Of a stretch of DNA of 30,465 bases, positions 16,301-23,495 are shown in pieces. The stretch is taken from assembly GCA_905372265.1 (NCBI GenBank), contig CAJPOL010000010.1:1-30465 (forward strand), written 5' to 3'. Numbering within the stretch: the first letter of the stretch is position 1; every line of letters starts with the position of its first letter. The notes below the pieces were generated by a model that saw only the letters and a list, made by a program, of their open reading frames with translations, was not told the DNA's origin and did not search any database. The position numbers and the translations under genes are program-made. The stretch is from an uncultured Treponema sp. Its GTDB lineage: Bacteria; Spirochaetota; Spirochaetia; Treponematales; Treponemataceae.

Positions 16301-17149
16301 TTAAACGCCCCGCTCGCTCATGATTATTTTGATTTCGTCCGCATTGATGCCGACCATTGCTTCACCGAGGTCTTCGGAAACCTCGGCCAGCAGTTTCGGA
16401 TTATCATAATTTTTGACTGCTTTAACGATAGCAGCTGCCCGTTTAGCAGGGTCGCCGGATCTGAAAATACCGCTTCCGACAAATACGCCGTCCGCGCCCA
16501 GATGCACCATCAATGCAGCATCCGCCGGTGTCGCCACCCCTCCGGCAGAGAAGTTCGGTACGGGCAGCTTTCCATGATCGTGAACGTATTTTACCAGCTC
16601 GTATGGGACTTGAAAATTTTTTGCCGCTACATACAGTTCATCATCCCGCAACACAGTCAGCTGTTTCATTTCGCTTTGAATTTGGCGCATATGTTTTACC
16701 GCCTGAATAACATCGCCGGTTCCCGCTTCGCCTTTCGTTCTGATCATTTTCGCCCCTTCCTGAATCCTCCGGAGGGCTTCGCCGAGATTGCGGGCGCCGC
16801 ATACAAACGGCACCGTAAATTGTGTTTTATCAACATGATATACTTCATCGGCAGGCGATAAAACTTCGGATTCATCGATAAAATCGATATTGATCGCTTC
16901 AAGGATGCGCGCTTCCATAAAATGTCCGATTCGGACCTTAGCCATAACGGGAATCTTGACGGCTTTCATAATCTCCCGAATCATTTTAGGATCGCTCATG
17001 CGGGATACCCCGCCTGCAGCCCGTATATCAGCGGGTATCCGTTCCAGAGCCATAACAGCAACAGCGCCGGCAGCTTCCGCAATTTTTGCCTGTTCGGGGG
17101 TAGTAACATCCATGATGACCCCTCCCCGCAACTTTGATAAAATATCCAT
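16301..17149 (-). CDS. pdxS: Pyridoxal 5'-phosphate synthase subunit PdxS
   Basis: 282 residues with near-perfect PdxS sequence. Makes PLP from ribose 5-phosphate, glyceraldehyde 3-phosphate and ammonia. Key residues by alignment to the Bacillus enzyme: D14 (GGVIMDVTT), K71 (VMAKVRIGH), which forms the first imine, and K139 (IRTKGEAGTG), the second lysine; the phosphate loops GGVATPADA and GADGVFVGSGIF are intact. The N-terminus is ~10 residues shorter than in Bacillus, without loss of active-site residues. AGGAGG lies 6 nt before the ATG. The usual glutaminase partner pdxT is absent from this window; the next gene is an MFS transporter. PLP is needed by tyrosine phenol-lyase encoded 7 kb away, a metabolic but not operonic link. 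Confidence 0.95.
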   Translation of the reverse strand: MDILSKLRGGVIMDVTTPEQAKIAEAAGAVAVMALERIPADIRAAGGVSRMSDPKMIREIMKAVKIPVMAKVRIGHFMEARILEAINIDFIDESEVLSPADEVYHVDKTQFTVPFVCGARNLGEALRRIQEGAKMIRTKGEAGTGDVIQAVKHMRQIQSEMKQLTVLRDDELYVAAKNFQVPYELVKYVHDHGKLPVPNFSAGGVATPADAALMVHLGADGVFVGSGIFRSGDPAKRAAAIVKAVKNYDNPKLLAEVSEDLGEAMVGINADEIKIIMSERGV

Positions 17150-17273
17150 TCTAATCCTCCTGTTATCTCAATACGATAGAATACTTCTATTATTTCATAA
17201 TTGAAACGGTTAGTAAAGATAAAAATTCGGAAATCGCAGGGATTTAACTATAGAATGGTTTAGAACATCGCAT

Positions 17274-17540
17274 TTATACTAACGGGCACCCGTTTTGCCG
17301 TGCCCAGCGTATTACCTCATTCATTCGTTTTTGATATCCTTTTACTCCCTTACTTTGAAGCCATGATAAATTGTCAAAATCGATACGGAATGTTACCGAC
17401 TTTTTAAGCGGTTTCCAATACTTAAACCGGCCCCGCGCAAAGGCCTCTTCTGTTAATTCCGGAATATCTGTTGTGTTGATATGACTGTCGGGAACTGCAC
17501 AAGCTTCACATTTGGCGATATATTCTTCTAAGTCTGTCAT
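17274..17540 (-). CDS. brnA: BrnA-like antitoxin
   Basis: 88 residues from ATG 17540 (AAAGGA upstream), overlapping the brnT 3' end by 35 bp. The C-terminal half, KKSVTFRIDFDNLSWLQSKGVKGYQKRMNEVIRWA, is the BrnA/CopG-like ribbon-helix-helix pattern (strand for DNA contact, then two helices with GYQxRxNxV). The N-terminal half, with ...TDIPELTEEAFARGRFKYWKPLKK, is the acidic toxin-binding part seen in this family. Expected to neutralise BrnT and, as a complex, bind the operator ahead of brnT. The gene order toxin-then-antitoxin is the usual one for brnTA. Confidence 0.85.
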   Translation of the reverse strand: MTDLEEYIAKCEACAVPDSHINTTDIPELTEEAFARGRFKYWKPLKKSVTFRIDFDNLSWLQSKGVKGYQKRMNEVIRWARQNGCPLV

Positions 17541-17853
17541 AATACATTTTCCTTTCCTGTGATGTTGCAGGACGAGCTGAGATAATATGGATGCAGTCTG
17601 TCTCCGTGTATACAACTTGTACGATGCTTAGCCCCGACTTTTCCACATACCCAAAACCATTATATCTATCTTGCCCATAGTCTGAATATTTTATGTCGTA
17701 TATCTCATAAAAATAAGGGTCGTCAAAAACAGGCAAAATGTCTCTAAACGAAATCCCATTGTTGTTTGCATCCTTGTGGTTAATGATATTCGCTTTTTCT
17801 TTTTCAGACCACCACTCGAATCTGCCGCATCTAACAAGCTCGCCTTTTAGCAT
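17506..17853 (-). CDS. brnT: BrnT-like ribonuclease toxin
   Basis: 115 residues. The family pattern is clear: FEWWSEKEKANIINHK (family: F-x-W-D-x-x-K-x-x-x-N-x-x-K-H), NGISFRDILPVFDDP, YGQDRYNGFGYVEKSGLSIVQVVYTE, and IHIISARPATSQERKMYY. BrnT folds like RelE-type ribonucleases and cleaves RNA to inhibit growth; the closing I-S-A-R-x-A-T-x-x-E-R-x-x-Y segment carries residues implicated in activity. The Lys-His of the N-terminal motif is present as NHK rather than KHG, with a short insertion (DANNN), a mild deviation. Transcribed from a good promoter whose -10 overlaps palindromes, as expected for autoregulation. Confidence 0.87.
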   Translation of the reverse strand: MLKGELVRCGRFEWWSEKEKANIINHKDANNNGISFRDILPVFDDPYFYEIYDIKYSDYGQDRYNGFGYVEKSGLSIVQVVYTETDCIHIISARPATSQERKMYYDRLRRIYRQM

Positions 17854-17856
17854 TAT

Positions 17857-17877
17857 GTATAACCTATACTAAGTATA
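17857..17877. promoter_or_regulatory. Palindromic operator of brnTA
   Basis: Two overlapping palindromes: GTATA-ACC-TATAC (17857-17869) and TATACTAAGTATA (17865-17877). The second covers the -10 box of brnT. This is the expected place and form for binding of the BrnT-BrnA complex. Confidence 0.6.
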
Positions 17878-17900
17878 TAATGTATGTACGTAATCGTCAA
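17872..17900 (-). promoter_or_regulatory. Strong predicted promoter of brnTA
   Basis: Minus-strand TTGACG (17900-17895), exact 17-bp spacer, TATACT (17877-17872); five of six consensus bases in each hexamer. The transcript leader before the brnT ATG would be only about a dozen nucleotides. Confidence 0.7.
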
Positions 17901-17907
17901 TCAATAG

Positions 17908-17956
17908 CCCCGATACAAAAGTGCCGGGGTATTAAACCCTCCGCACGAATAAAACA
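17908..17956 (+). repeat. Two-copy intergenic hairpin repeat, copy B
   Basis: CCCCG (17908-17912)/CGGGG (17925-17929) hairpin followed by TATTAAACCC and GCACGAATAA, matching copy A at 7504 over ~48 bp with a few substitutions and one-base gaps. It lies just upstream of the brnT promoter. Confidence 0.65.
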
Positions 17957-18124
17957 ATAAAACTGCTGCTATAATTCCTCCTCATTTCCATCGCTAAAAT
18001 ATGGATTGCACTGAGCACTTGTGATATGATGTTTTTTCACAGGCATCATTTATAAAAAGATCGGTTCTATAAAAGAGAAATCATACTGTCATTTTGTATA
18101 TGTAAAACGGATGAGGAGTGTATA

Positions 18125-18988
18125 ATGAAAAATAGCCATATAAAAATAATGATTGGTTCCGTTTGTCTTATACTGTGTTTTGCGGCATATTTTTTCGGAT
18201 ACCGGCTGATAGAAGCTGGGCAAGTAAAGCATTCAGGCAATGCGGAACAACCGGCTGCAATTGCAAATCCTATTCAGGAATCAAGTGCTGAAGAAATTTA
18301 TTCAAAGCTGAATATTCAATTTCATATTCCCGAAACGGCAAGCGGGGTAACATATTCTCTCATCAACGGTAGTCCCCTTGTTGCGCAAACGGACTTTGTG
18401 TATAAAAACGCTCATTGTACAGCCCGCTGCTGCGATCTTGCAACATACGATACCGTCTTTCCCGATATTTCCGGGGTGCATTGTGATGTATGGAGTTATA
18501 CTGACAGCTGCGGTTTCTTTTCCGATGAGAATGTAATCGAGTCGAAATTATTATATAAGCGAACGGAAAATCCGATCGGCGGTATCGGCGTAGTTAAATG
18601 GACGGATAAACATAATCGTGTATATTCTGTTTTTTGCGACCATGTTCCTCCTTATGCATCGTTTGAAGCAATTGACGATTTTTTAATGGATTTGGCGGGA
18701 AGCATTTACGGAAGTATTTATGTTTTTCCTCAGGGGTATACAACAAAAATCCGTTGCGGAGAAGATACCGCAGCCGACGTACGGAATGCGCCGCGCATCG
18801 GAAACGTTTTTCATCGGTTTAAAGATGGTACGGACGTTTATGTTTCCAAAAGGACAACGCAAAAACAAGAACGCGGCGGTACGGAAGATTTTTGGTATCA
18901 CTGTTACTATGCGGATGAAACACATATGTATGAAGGTTGGATATTCGGCGGAGATTTGGAAAACCGAAAGGAAGAGGCGATGCCTTAA
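18125..18988 (+). CDS. Membrane-anchored protein with C-terminal SH3-like domain
   Basis: 287 residues; GAGGAG lies 6 nt before the ATG. One N-terminal membrane helix (~8-26, IMIGSVCLILCFAAYFFGY) anchors a presumably periplasmic or surface part. A low-complexity linker (~30-52) leads to an unrecognised domain (~55-195) with six or so cysteines (AHCTARCCDL, GVHCDVW, DSCGFF, VFCDHV), which could form disulfides; its pattern ...FPDISG... is reminiscent of small extracytoplasmic domains of Firmicutes. Residues ~215-280 (ADVRNAPRIGNVFHRFKDGTDV...FWYHCYY...YEGWIFGGDLE) form a bacterial SH3 domain: VRxxP, W-Y, EGWIFG. Possible peptidoglycan or protein binding. It is divergent from brnT and convergent with ymdB; function unknown. 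Confidence 0.75.
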   Translation: MKNSHIKIMIGSVCLILCFAAYFFGYRLIEAGQVKHSGNAEQPAAIANPIQESSAEEIYSKLNIQFHIPETASGVTYSLINGSPLVAQTDFVYKNAHCTARCCDLATYDTVFPDISGVHCDVWSYTDSCGFFSDENVIESKLLYKRTENPIGGIGVVKWTDKHNRVYSVFCDHVPPYASFEAIDDFLMDLAGSIYGSIYVFPQGYTTKIRCGEDTAADVRNAPRIGNVFHRFKDGTDVYVSKRTTQKQERGGTEDFWYHCYYADETHMYEGWIFGGDLENRKEEAMP

Positions 18989-19061
18989 ATCGGGTACCGC
19001 TTCAATGCTTTCATTCCAAGTTTGATTTTGATACCAATCTTTGTTTGCTATTTATATTCTT

Positions 19062-19847
19062 TTACTCTCCGAACGTTACGTATATCCGCTTTAAAGAGCA
19101 TGTTTTCTTTGTTTCGGGAGAAAGAGTTGCAATGACGCCGCAAAAAAGAGCGCGTCCGCTTTCTTGGAGAACAAATGGCTGCGGAACGAGCGTCATGCTC
19201 CGCTCAAGGGCGGGTTCCATTGCTCCGCCGATAACCGAATCAAATGCTCCGATCATACCTGCATCGGTGAGGTAGCCCGTCCCGCCTGCAAGAATACGTT
19301 CATCGGCTGTCTGCGTATGAGTATGCGAGCCGAAAACACAGGAAACGCGTCCGTCAAGATAATAGGCCAACGCTTCCTTTTCCTGAACCGATTCTGCGTG
19401 AAAATCGATGAGGATGCATCCTTCAAGGCCGTGTTGCAAGAGGGAATCGGCTGTCTGAAAGGGGCAATCTATCGGGCGCATATTCTCTCTGCCTTGTAAA
19501 TTCACAACCGTTAGTGTACCGTGCGCTTTTTTTACGGTAAGATACCCACTGCCCCGTGCAAACGGGTAATTTGCAGGGCGCAGAATCCGCTCTTCTTCTC
19601 CGAAGGATTCCCGTAAATCAAAGCGCTCTAACGTATGGTTTCCGCCGGTAATGACATCAACCCCTGCAGCAAAAAGCCGATTCGCTTGATCAGGCTCAAT
19701 ACCGCATCCTTTTGCAGTGTTTTCTCCATTCACAACAACAAAATCGACTGCTTCTTGCTTAATAAGAGAGGGCAAAAACCGTACGGCAGTTTCAAGACCG
19801 AAAGATCCGCAAATATCTCCGCCGAAAAAAACAGTAATGTGATCCAT
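19062..19847 (-). CDS. ymdB: YmdB-family metallophosphoesterase
   Basis: 261 residues from ATG 19847 (MDHITVFFGGDICG...). An ATG at 19862 is also possible; neither has a clear ribosome site. All family motifs are visible: GGDICG (D11), NGENTAKG (E42, N43), GGNHTLER (N70, H71), LIDFHAE (D148, H150, E152), GSHTHTQT (H175, H177) and TDAGMIG. In Bacillus YmdB is a cytosolic dinuclear-metal 2',3'-cyclic-nucleotide phosphodiesterase that influences biofilm and motility gene expression; the same chemistry is likely here. It begins 28 bp after the stop of the APC permease gene (13 bp with the longer start), so the two are probably co-transcribed. Confidence 0.87.
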   Translation of the reverse strand: MDHITVFFGGDICGSFGLETAVRFLPSLIKQEAVDFVVVNGENTAKGCGIEPDQANRLFAAGVDVITGGNHTLERFDLRESFGEEERILRPANYPFARGSGYLTVKKAHGTLTVVNLQGRENMRPIDCPFQTADSLLQHGLEGCILIDFHAESVQEKEALAYYLDGRVSCVFGSHTHTQTADERILAGGTGYLTDAGMIGAFDSVIGGAMEPALERSMTLVPQPFVLQESGRALFCGVIATLSPETKKTCSLKRIYVTFGE

Positions 19848-19875
19848 ATCCGTACCGTTCATGCTAGAACCGATT

Positions 19876-21363
19876 TTATCCCAAACGTCCGTAATGTTTG
19901 CGGCTGCCGAATACGCCTTCTTCCAGTTCAGCTGCAGAAAGCCCTTTACGCTGCCCTCTTGATGCCAGATAGAGGCCTCCGCCTATTACCATCCATATAA
20001 TGAACATTTTTACTGCGAGTCCGCCGATATAAAAGGGACTTGCCTTTACAAACATAAAAATAAACACGAGTGATGAAACGCCTCCTGCAAAAAAGCCCAT
20101 GGCGATGCCGCCCGGTATCTTATACGGACGTTTCATGTCGGGGTATTTCCGGCGGAGCCGTACTAAAGACCATGCAGTGATAGTCCATGACAGCATAAAA
20201 GCCGTTGCGGAAAAGCAGGTAATACTATCGATGAGATTTGGACCGAGGAATGGACCGAGACACGAAAGCAGCAGACAAACGATTTGACCGTTCACGGCAA
20301 TGCCTTTTTTATTCTGTTTGGCAAAGATTTTTGCAATCAGCCGTCCCCGCGCCATTCCCATGAGCAGATTTGCCGATGCGGTAAAAAAGCCGTTCCATGT
20401 CGTAAAAAGGCCTGCTATAGCGCCGATAACCAGCAGCCAATACAGAAAACTGCCTACGCCGCCCGGAAACAGGTGCAGGAACATCGTCGCGGCAGAGGGG
20501 TGCGCCATGAGTGTGAATTCCTGCCACTTCCAGCCGTAGCCGAAACTCAGCAGTAAAATCGCATAAAAAACACACGCTAAGGAAACGGATAACACAACAG
20601 TCAAGCCGACGGACTTAACATTGCCTCCGGCGTCTTCTACGCCTTGCGGGATAGTTTCAAAGCCCGAAAGAAAGAACGCTGCGGAGGCTACAATGGCGAA
20701 CATACCGCCGAATAGGGAATGATGAGAAACTTTTTTAAGTCCGGCACCGTATATCATAGGGTTTGCCGTATCGTAGAGCGGCTGCCAGTTGCCGGCATTG
20801 CCGCCTATAAACGCTGCCGCGGCGCCTATCAAAGCTGAACCGACCAGCACAAAGCATAGTATTTTTTGAACAAAGGCTGCCGCTGCCAAGCCCCGCATAT
20901 TCAGCGCAAACAGCAGCAAGGAGCAAATGACGCCGATGATAATCGTGTCAAGATAAATATCGGAGCCCATTACGCTGTAGAGCGGTTTGCCGGACTTGAT
21001 ACCGGGCACCAGATACCCCAGCACATCCGTGATTTGAATGGCTTCCCACGGTATAATGGCTACAAAGGCTCCGAATGCAGCCCAACCGGAGATAATGGAC
21101 ACCTTATCGTTAAACGCTTTATAGGCAAAGGCCATCCCTCCGCCGGCAACGGGGAGCATTGGTACCAGTTCACAGTAACAGAGGGCAATGGGCACCATCA
21201 TAATTAAAACCAGCAGATAGCCCAGTCCTGCCGGAACAGGCCCTCCGCAGCCGGTCATCCAGCTATTGATTGAAACAGCCCATCCTACTCCGACGATAGC
21301 GCCGAAGCCGATGCAGAAAAAATCAACGGCGCTGACCCCTTTTTTCACTTTCGGCTTACTCAT
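19876..21363 (-). CDS. APC-superfamily amino-acid permease
   Basis: 495 residues with about twelve membrane helices. The first helix GFGAIVGVGWAVSINSWM contains the APC substrate-binding G-x-G/V-G-W/I pattern; FFLSGFETIPQGVEDAGGNVKSVG (~230-253) corresponds to the helix-6 motif (F-x-G-x-E...PE). Cytoplasmic N- and C-tails are hydrophilic. GAGGAG precedes the ATG by 7 nt, and a TATACT box at 21386-21391 (minus) fits a promoter. It imports an amino acid or exchanges amino acids; the specific substrate cannot be read. Tyrosine for the phenol-lyase gene nearby is an attractive but unsupported idea. It shares an operon with ymdB. Confidence 0.88.
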   Translation of the reverse strand: MSKPKVKKGVSAVDFFCIGFGAIVGVGWAVSINSWMTGCGGPVPAGLGYLLVLIMMVPIALCYCELVPMLPVAGGGMAFAYKAFNDKVSIISGWAAFGAFVAIIPWEAIQITDVLGYLVPGIKSGKPLYSVMGSDIYLDTIIIGVICSLLLFALNMRGLAAAAFVQKILCFVLVGSALIGAAAAFIGGNAGNWQPLYDTANPMIYGAGLKKVSHHSLFGGMFAIVASAAFFLSGFETIPQGVEDAGGNVKSVGLTVVLSVSLACVFYAILLLSFGYGWKWQEFTLMAHPSAATMFLHLFPGGVGSFLYWLLVIGAIAGLFTTWNGFFTASANLLMGMARGRLIAKIFAKQNKKGIAVNGQIVCLLLSCLGPFLGPNLIDSITCFSATAFMLSWTITAWSLVRLRRKYPDMKRPYKIPGGIAMGFFAGGVSSLVFIFMFVKASPFYIGGLAVKMFIIWMVIGGGLYLASRGQRKGLSAAELEEGVFGSRKHYGRLG

Positions 21364-21385
21364 CTTTTCTCCTCATTTCTCCATT

Positions 21386-21391
21386 AGTATA
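21386..21391 (-). promoter_or_regulatory. -10 box of the APC permease/ymdB operon
   Basis: TATACT on the minus strand, 22 nt before the permease start; a weak TTTATT lies 17 bp further upstream. It is back-to-back with the predicted plus-strand promoter of the 29-residue frame. Confidence 0.35.
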
Positions 21392-21428
21392 ACATAGGGT
21401 ATGAAAAAAATAAAGAGAAAATTTTATT

Positions 21429-21456
21429 TTAACTAAAAATAGTGAAATGCTATAAG
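21429..21456 (+). promoter_or_regulatory. Predicted promoter of a short transcript
   Basis: TTAACT (21429-21434), 16-bp spacer, TATAAG (21451-21456). The start point is expected near 21463-21464, at the ATG of a small frame, and a strong terminator follows at 21561. Confidence 0.4.
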
Positions 21457-21463
21457 ACAAAAG

Positions 21464-21553
21464 ATGAGTGAAAAAGGCTTTATCCTATCATCAGCTATTT
21501 TTATGTCCTTGCTATCGGTTTTAAATGTAAAGATGCGCTTACTTTTTCATTAA
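21464..21553 (+). CDS. Candidate leaderless 29-residue membrane peptide
   Basis: ATG to TAA encodes a basic-ended hydrophobic peptide whose core is GFILSSAIFMSLLSVLNV, long enough to cross a membrane once. The -10 box ends 7 nt before the ATG and a canonical terminator begins 8 bp after the stop, so promoter, frame and terminator form a compact ~125-nt unit between two minus-strand genes. No ribosome site is present. It could be a regulatory or toxin-like small membrane protein, or the transcript could instead be a non-coding RNA with a chance frame. I know of no homologue. Very short frames are weak evidence on their own. Confidence 0.3.
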   Translation: MSEKGFILSSAIFMSLLSVLNVKMRLLFH

Positions 21554-21560
21554 CCTTGAG

Positions 21561-21589
21561 CCGGACTTCCATGCTTGTCCGGTCTTTTT
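21561..21589 (+). terminator. Rho-independent terminator of the short transcript
   Basis: CCGGAC (21561-21566)/GTCCGG (21577-21582), 10-nt loop, followed by TCTTTTT. It is oriented for the plus strand, where no annotated gene lies upstream except the 29-residue frame. This orientation is what reveals a separate transcript. Between 21590 and 21694 I see nothing recognisable. Confidence 0.7.
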
Positions 21590-21694
21590 GCCGATAGCGT
21601 AATAGCCGTTTTGGAACTGATTGAATGCAAGTGCATGACCGCATCAGGCAAACAGCGGTAGCTGCGCAATCCGCGTGTGCGGTGTGCTTAATCG

Positions 21695-21726
21695 GCCTGT
21701 TCCGAAACGGAAGTTTCCGAACAGGC
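21695..21726 (-). terminator. Hairpin after the UPF0145 gene
   Basis: GCCTGTTCCGAAAC (21695-21708) pairs with 21713-21726 over 14 positions with one mismatch and a GGAA loop, 8 bp past the stop of the minus-strand gene. A T-run is lacking, so it is a probable 3'-end stabiliser or terminator. Confidence 0.5.
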
Positions 21727-21733
21727 TTAATGA

Positions 21734-22045
21734 TTAGACGAATTTAACGGCGGTGCCGAAAGCAGTTACCTCAGCGGCGCCATCCATGACCGAAGAAGAC
21801 GAGAAACGCACATTGACGACTGCATCGGCTCCTTTTTCTTCCGCTTTTGCAGCCATTTTTTTAATGGCAATGGAACGCGCTTCGTCCATCATTTTAGTGT
21901 ATGAACCGAGTTCCCCGCCGATGAGATTTTTTAATCCGGCGCCGATGTCCTTGAACATGTTTCTTGTTTGAACGGTACTGCCGAATACCAGTGAAATTGT
22001 TTCCAGCGTTTTCCCGCTGATAAAATCAGTATTTACAATAATCAT
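21734..22045 (-). CDS. UPF0145/YbjQ-like protein
   Basis: 103 residues, the whole length of the family. Start MIIVNTDFISGKTLETISLVFGSTV and the conserved centre RNMFKDIGAGLKNLIGGELGSYTKMMDEAR, then KGADAVVNVRFSSSSV, are diagnostic. GGAGG lies 6 nt before the ATG. YbjQ-type proteins form pentamers and have been labelled heavy-metal-binding from structure, but their role is not established. Cytosolic. It stands just downstream of the MATE gene on the same strand with a 37-bp gap, so read-through is possible. Confidence 0.9.
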   Translation of the reverse strand: MIIVNTDFISGKTLETISLVFGSTVQTRNMFKDIGAGLKNLIGGELGSYTKMMDEARSIAIKKMAAKAEEKGADAVVNVRFSSSSVMDGAAEVTAFGTAVKFV

Positions 22046-22082
22046 TTCTACCTCCGGAGAAAAGAGTATACAGTGTTTGTCC

Positions 22083-23483
22083 TTATTTGTCAGTATCAGC
22101 GGATTCCTGTTTTGAAATATGTAAGCCGCTGATGGCTGAAACCCATTTTGTGTTTAAAATAAGCGTAACGGCGATAACTGCCGCTGTAACATTTGAAAAA
22201 AGATTGCCCCAAAACACTGCATAATACTTCAAACTGACTTCCGTTACCAATACGAAGATATAGCGCAACAGCCAAATACGGAGTATGCCGATTACAAGCG
22301 GTATTTTCGTTTTGCCGAGCCCTATAAAGGCGCCCTGTATAGTCATGCAAATGCCGAAACCGATAATTGAATAGGTATAAATTCTCAGTGCACCGTTCGC
22401 AATCGCTAAAATTTCCGGTTCGCGGCGGAAAAGGAGCGTCAGCGAGGGGGATAACGGTACGATGATAGCGATAAGGCAGACGGCTACAATACTGCTGGTA
22501 ATACATCCGAGTAAGCAATCTTTTTTAGCTTTTTGAGGATTTCCCGCTCCGATATGCATACTCACCATTGTGGTAACCGCTGCGCTGAATGCTGCCGGTA
22601 AATTAAAGCAAAGCGCATTGATGTTGCTGGCAATTCCTTGCGCTGCGACAACAATAGCTCCGTAGCGTTCTATTTCTTTATTGATTAAAAAGAAACCGAA
22701 AAACAGAAATGCGTTGTTGAACATCACCGGAAACCCGATACGGAGCACTTGCGTTAAAATATGAGCATCAAATTTAAAATTCCGTATCAGCAAACGGTCG
22801 GGATTCCGCATTACAAACAGTTCATACAGCATCCAAACAGTGATAACCGCGTTTGCAAGGAGGGAGGCGAGGACACATCCGATAATTTCAAGTCTGAGGA
22901 GAAACAAAAAAAGCGTATTGCCGATGATTTTTAAACAAAACAAAAGGGCCATACGGATAAATGCCGCTTCCGGTTTCCCGTTCGCATTCTTAATGCCGTT
23001 GTAGACCGCTTCCAGAAAGCTGAATGGTAAAACAAGGCTGTACCATGCAATATACTGCCGGACATAAGGCGCTATTTCACTGTGCAGCGTGTGCGAGACG
23101 ATAACACTAATGATAAGCAGCAGCGGAGCGCTCACAATGCCGAGCACAGCGGCAAAGAGGAATATTTGGGCGGCAACCTGTTTTCCTTCCTCAATACGCC
23201 CTTGCCCGTTCAGCTGTCCGATCATTGCTGCGGCTGCTACGCTCAGCCCTTGAGAAAGCGCCAGTACCATCGAAATAATAGGCTGCGAAAAAGTTACCGC
23301 TCCGGTAACTGCATAATGAGTTAAACGGTTGATAAACAGACCGTCGGTAAACGGCATCATTGCCTGCACCGTACTCATCAACAATGCAGGTAATGAAAGG
23401 ATAATCAGCGTTTTGTAAGGATTACCGGTAAGAATGAGCTCGCGCCGCGCCTCCGTAGATTGTTTTACAAACGGAAAAGGCAT
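22083..23483 (-). CDS. MATE-family efflux transporter
   Basis: 466 residues, twelve predicted membrane helices in two halves, standard for MATE exporters. Family features: LTGNPYKTLIILSLPALLMSTVQAMMPFTDGLFINRL at the start and the second-half repeat LRIGFPVMFNNAFLFFGFFLINKEIERYG. It resembles the DinF/NorM-type branch that exports cationic drugs or metabolites using Na+ or H+. It begins 12 bp after the stop of the upstream CBM48-like gene and has no evident ribosome site, so it likely depends on coupled translation. The substrate is unknown. Confidence 0.9.
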   Translation of the reverse strand: MPFPFVKQSTEARRELILTGNPYKTLIILSLPALLMSTVQAMMPFTDGLFINRLTHYAVTGAVTFSQPIISMVLALSQGLSVAAAAMIGQLNGQGRIEEGKQVAAQIFLFAAVLGIVSAPLLLIISVIVSHTLHSEIAPYVRQYIAWYSLVLPFSFLEAVYNGIKNANGKPEAAFIRMALLFCLKIIGNTLFLFLLRLEIIGCVLASLLANAVITVWMLYELFVMRNPDRLLIRNFKFDAHILTQVLRIGFPVMFNNAFLFFGFFLINKEIERYGAIVVAAQGIASNINALCFNLPAAFSAAVTTMVSMHIGAGNPQKAKKDCLLGCITSSIVAVCLIAIIVPLSPSLTLLFRREPEILAIANGALRIYTYSIIGFGICMTIQGAFIGLGKTKIPLVIGILRIWLLRYIFVLVTEVSLKYYAVFWGNLFSNVTAAVIAVTLILNTKWVSAISGLHISKQESADTDK

Positions 23484-23495
23484 ACAAAGCAGCGC

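Noticed and set aside
21590..21694. tRNA or other structured RNA gene between the short-transcript terminator and the UPF0145 hairpin
   Set aside because: No cloverleaf, no T-loop motif and no consistent pairing found.
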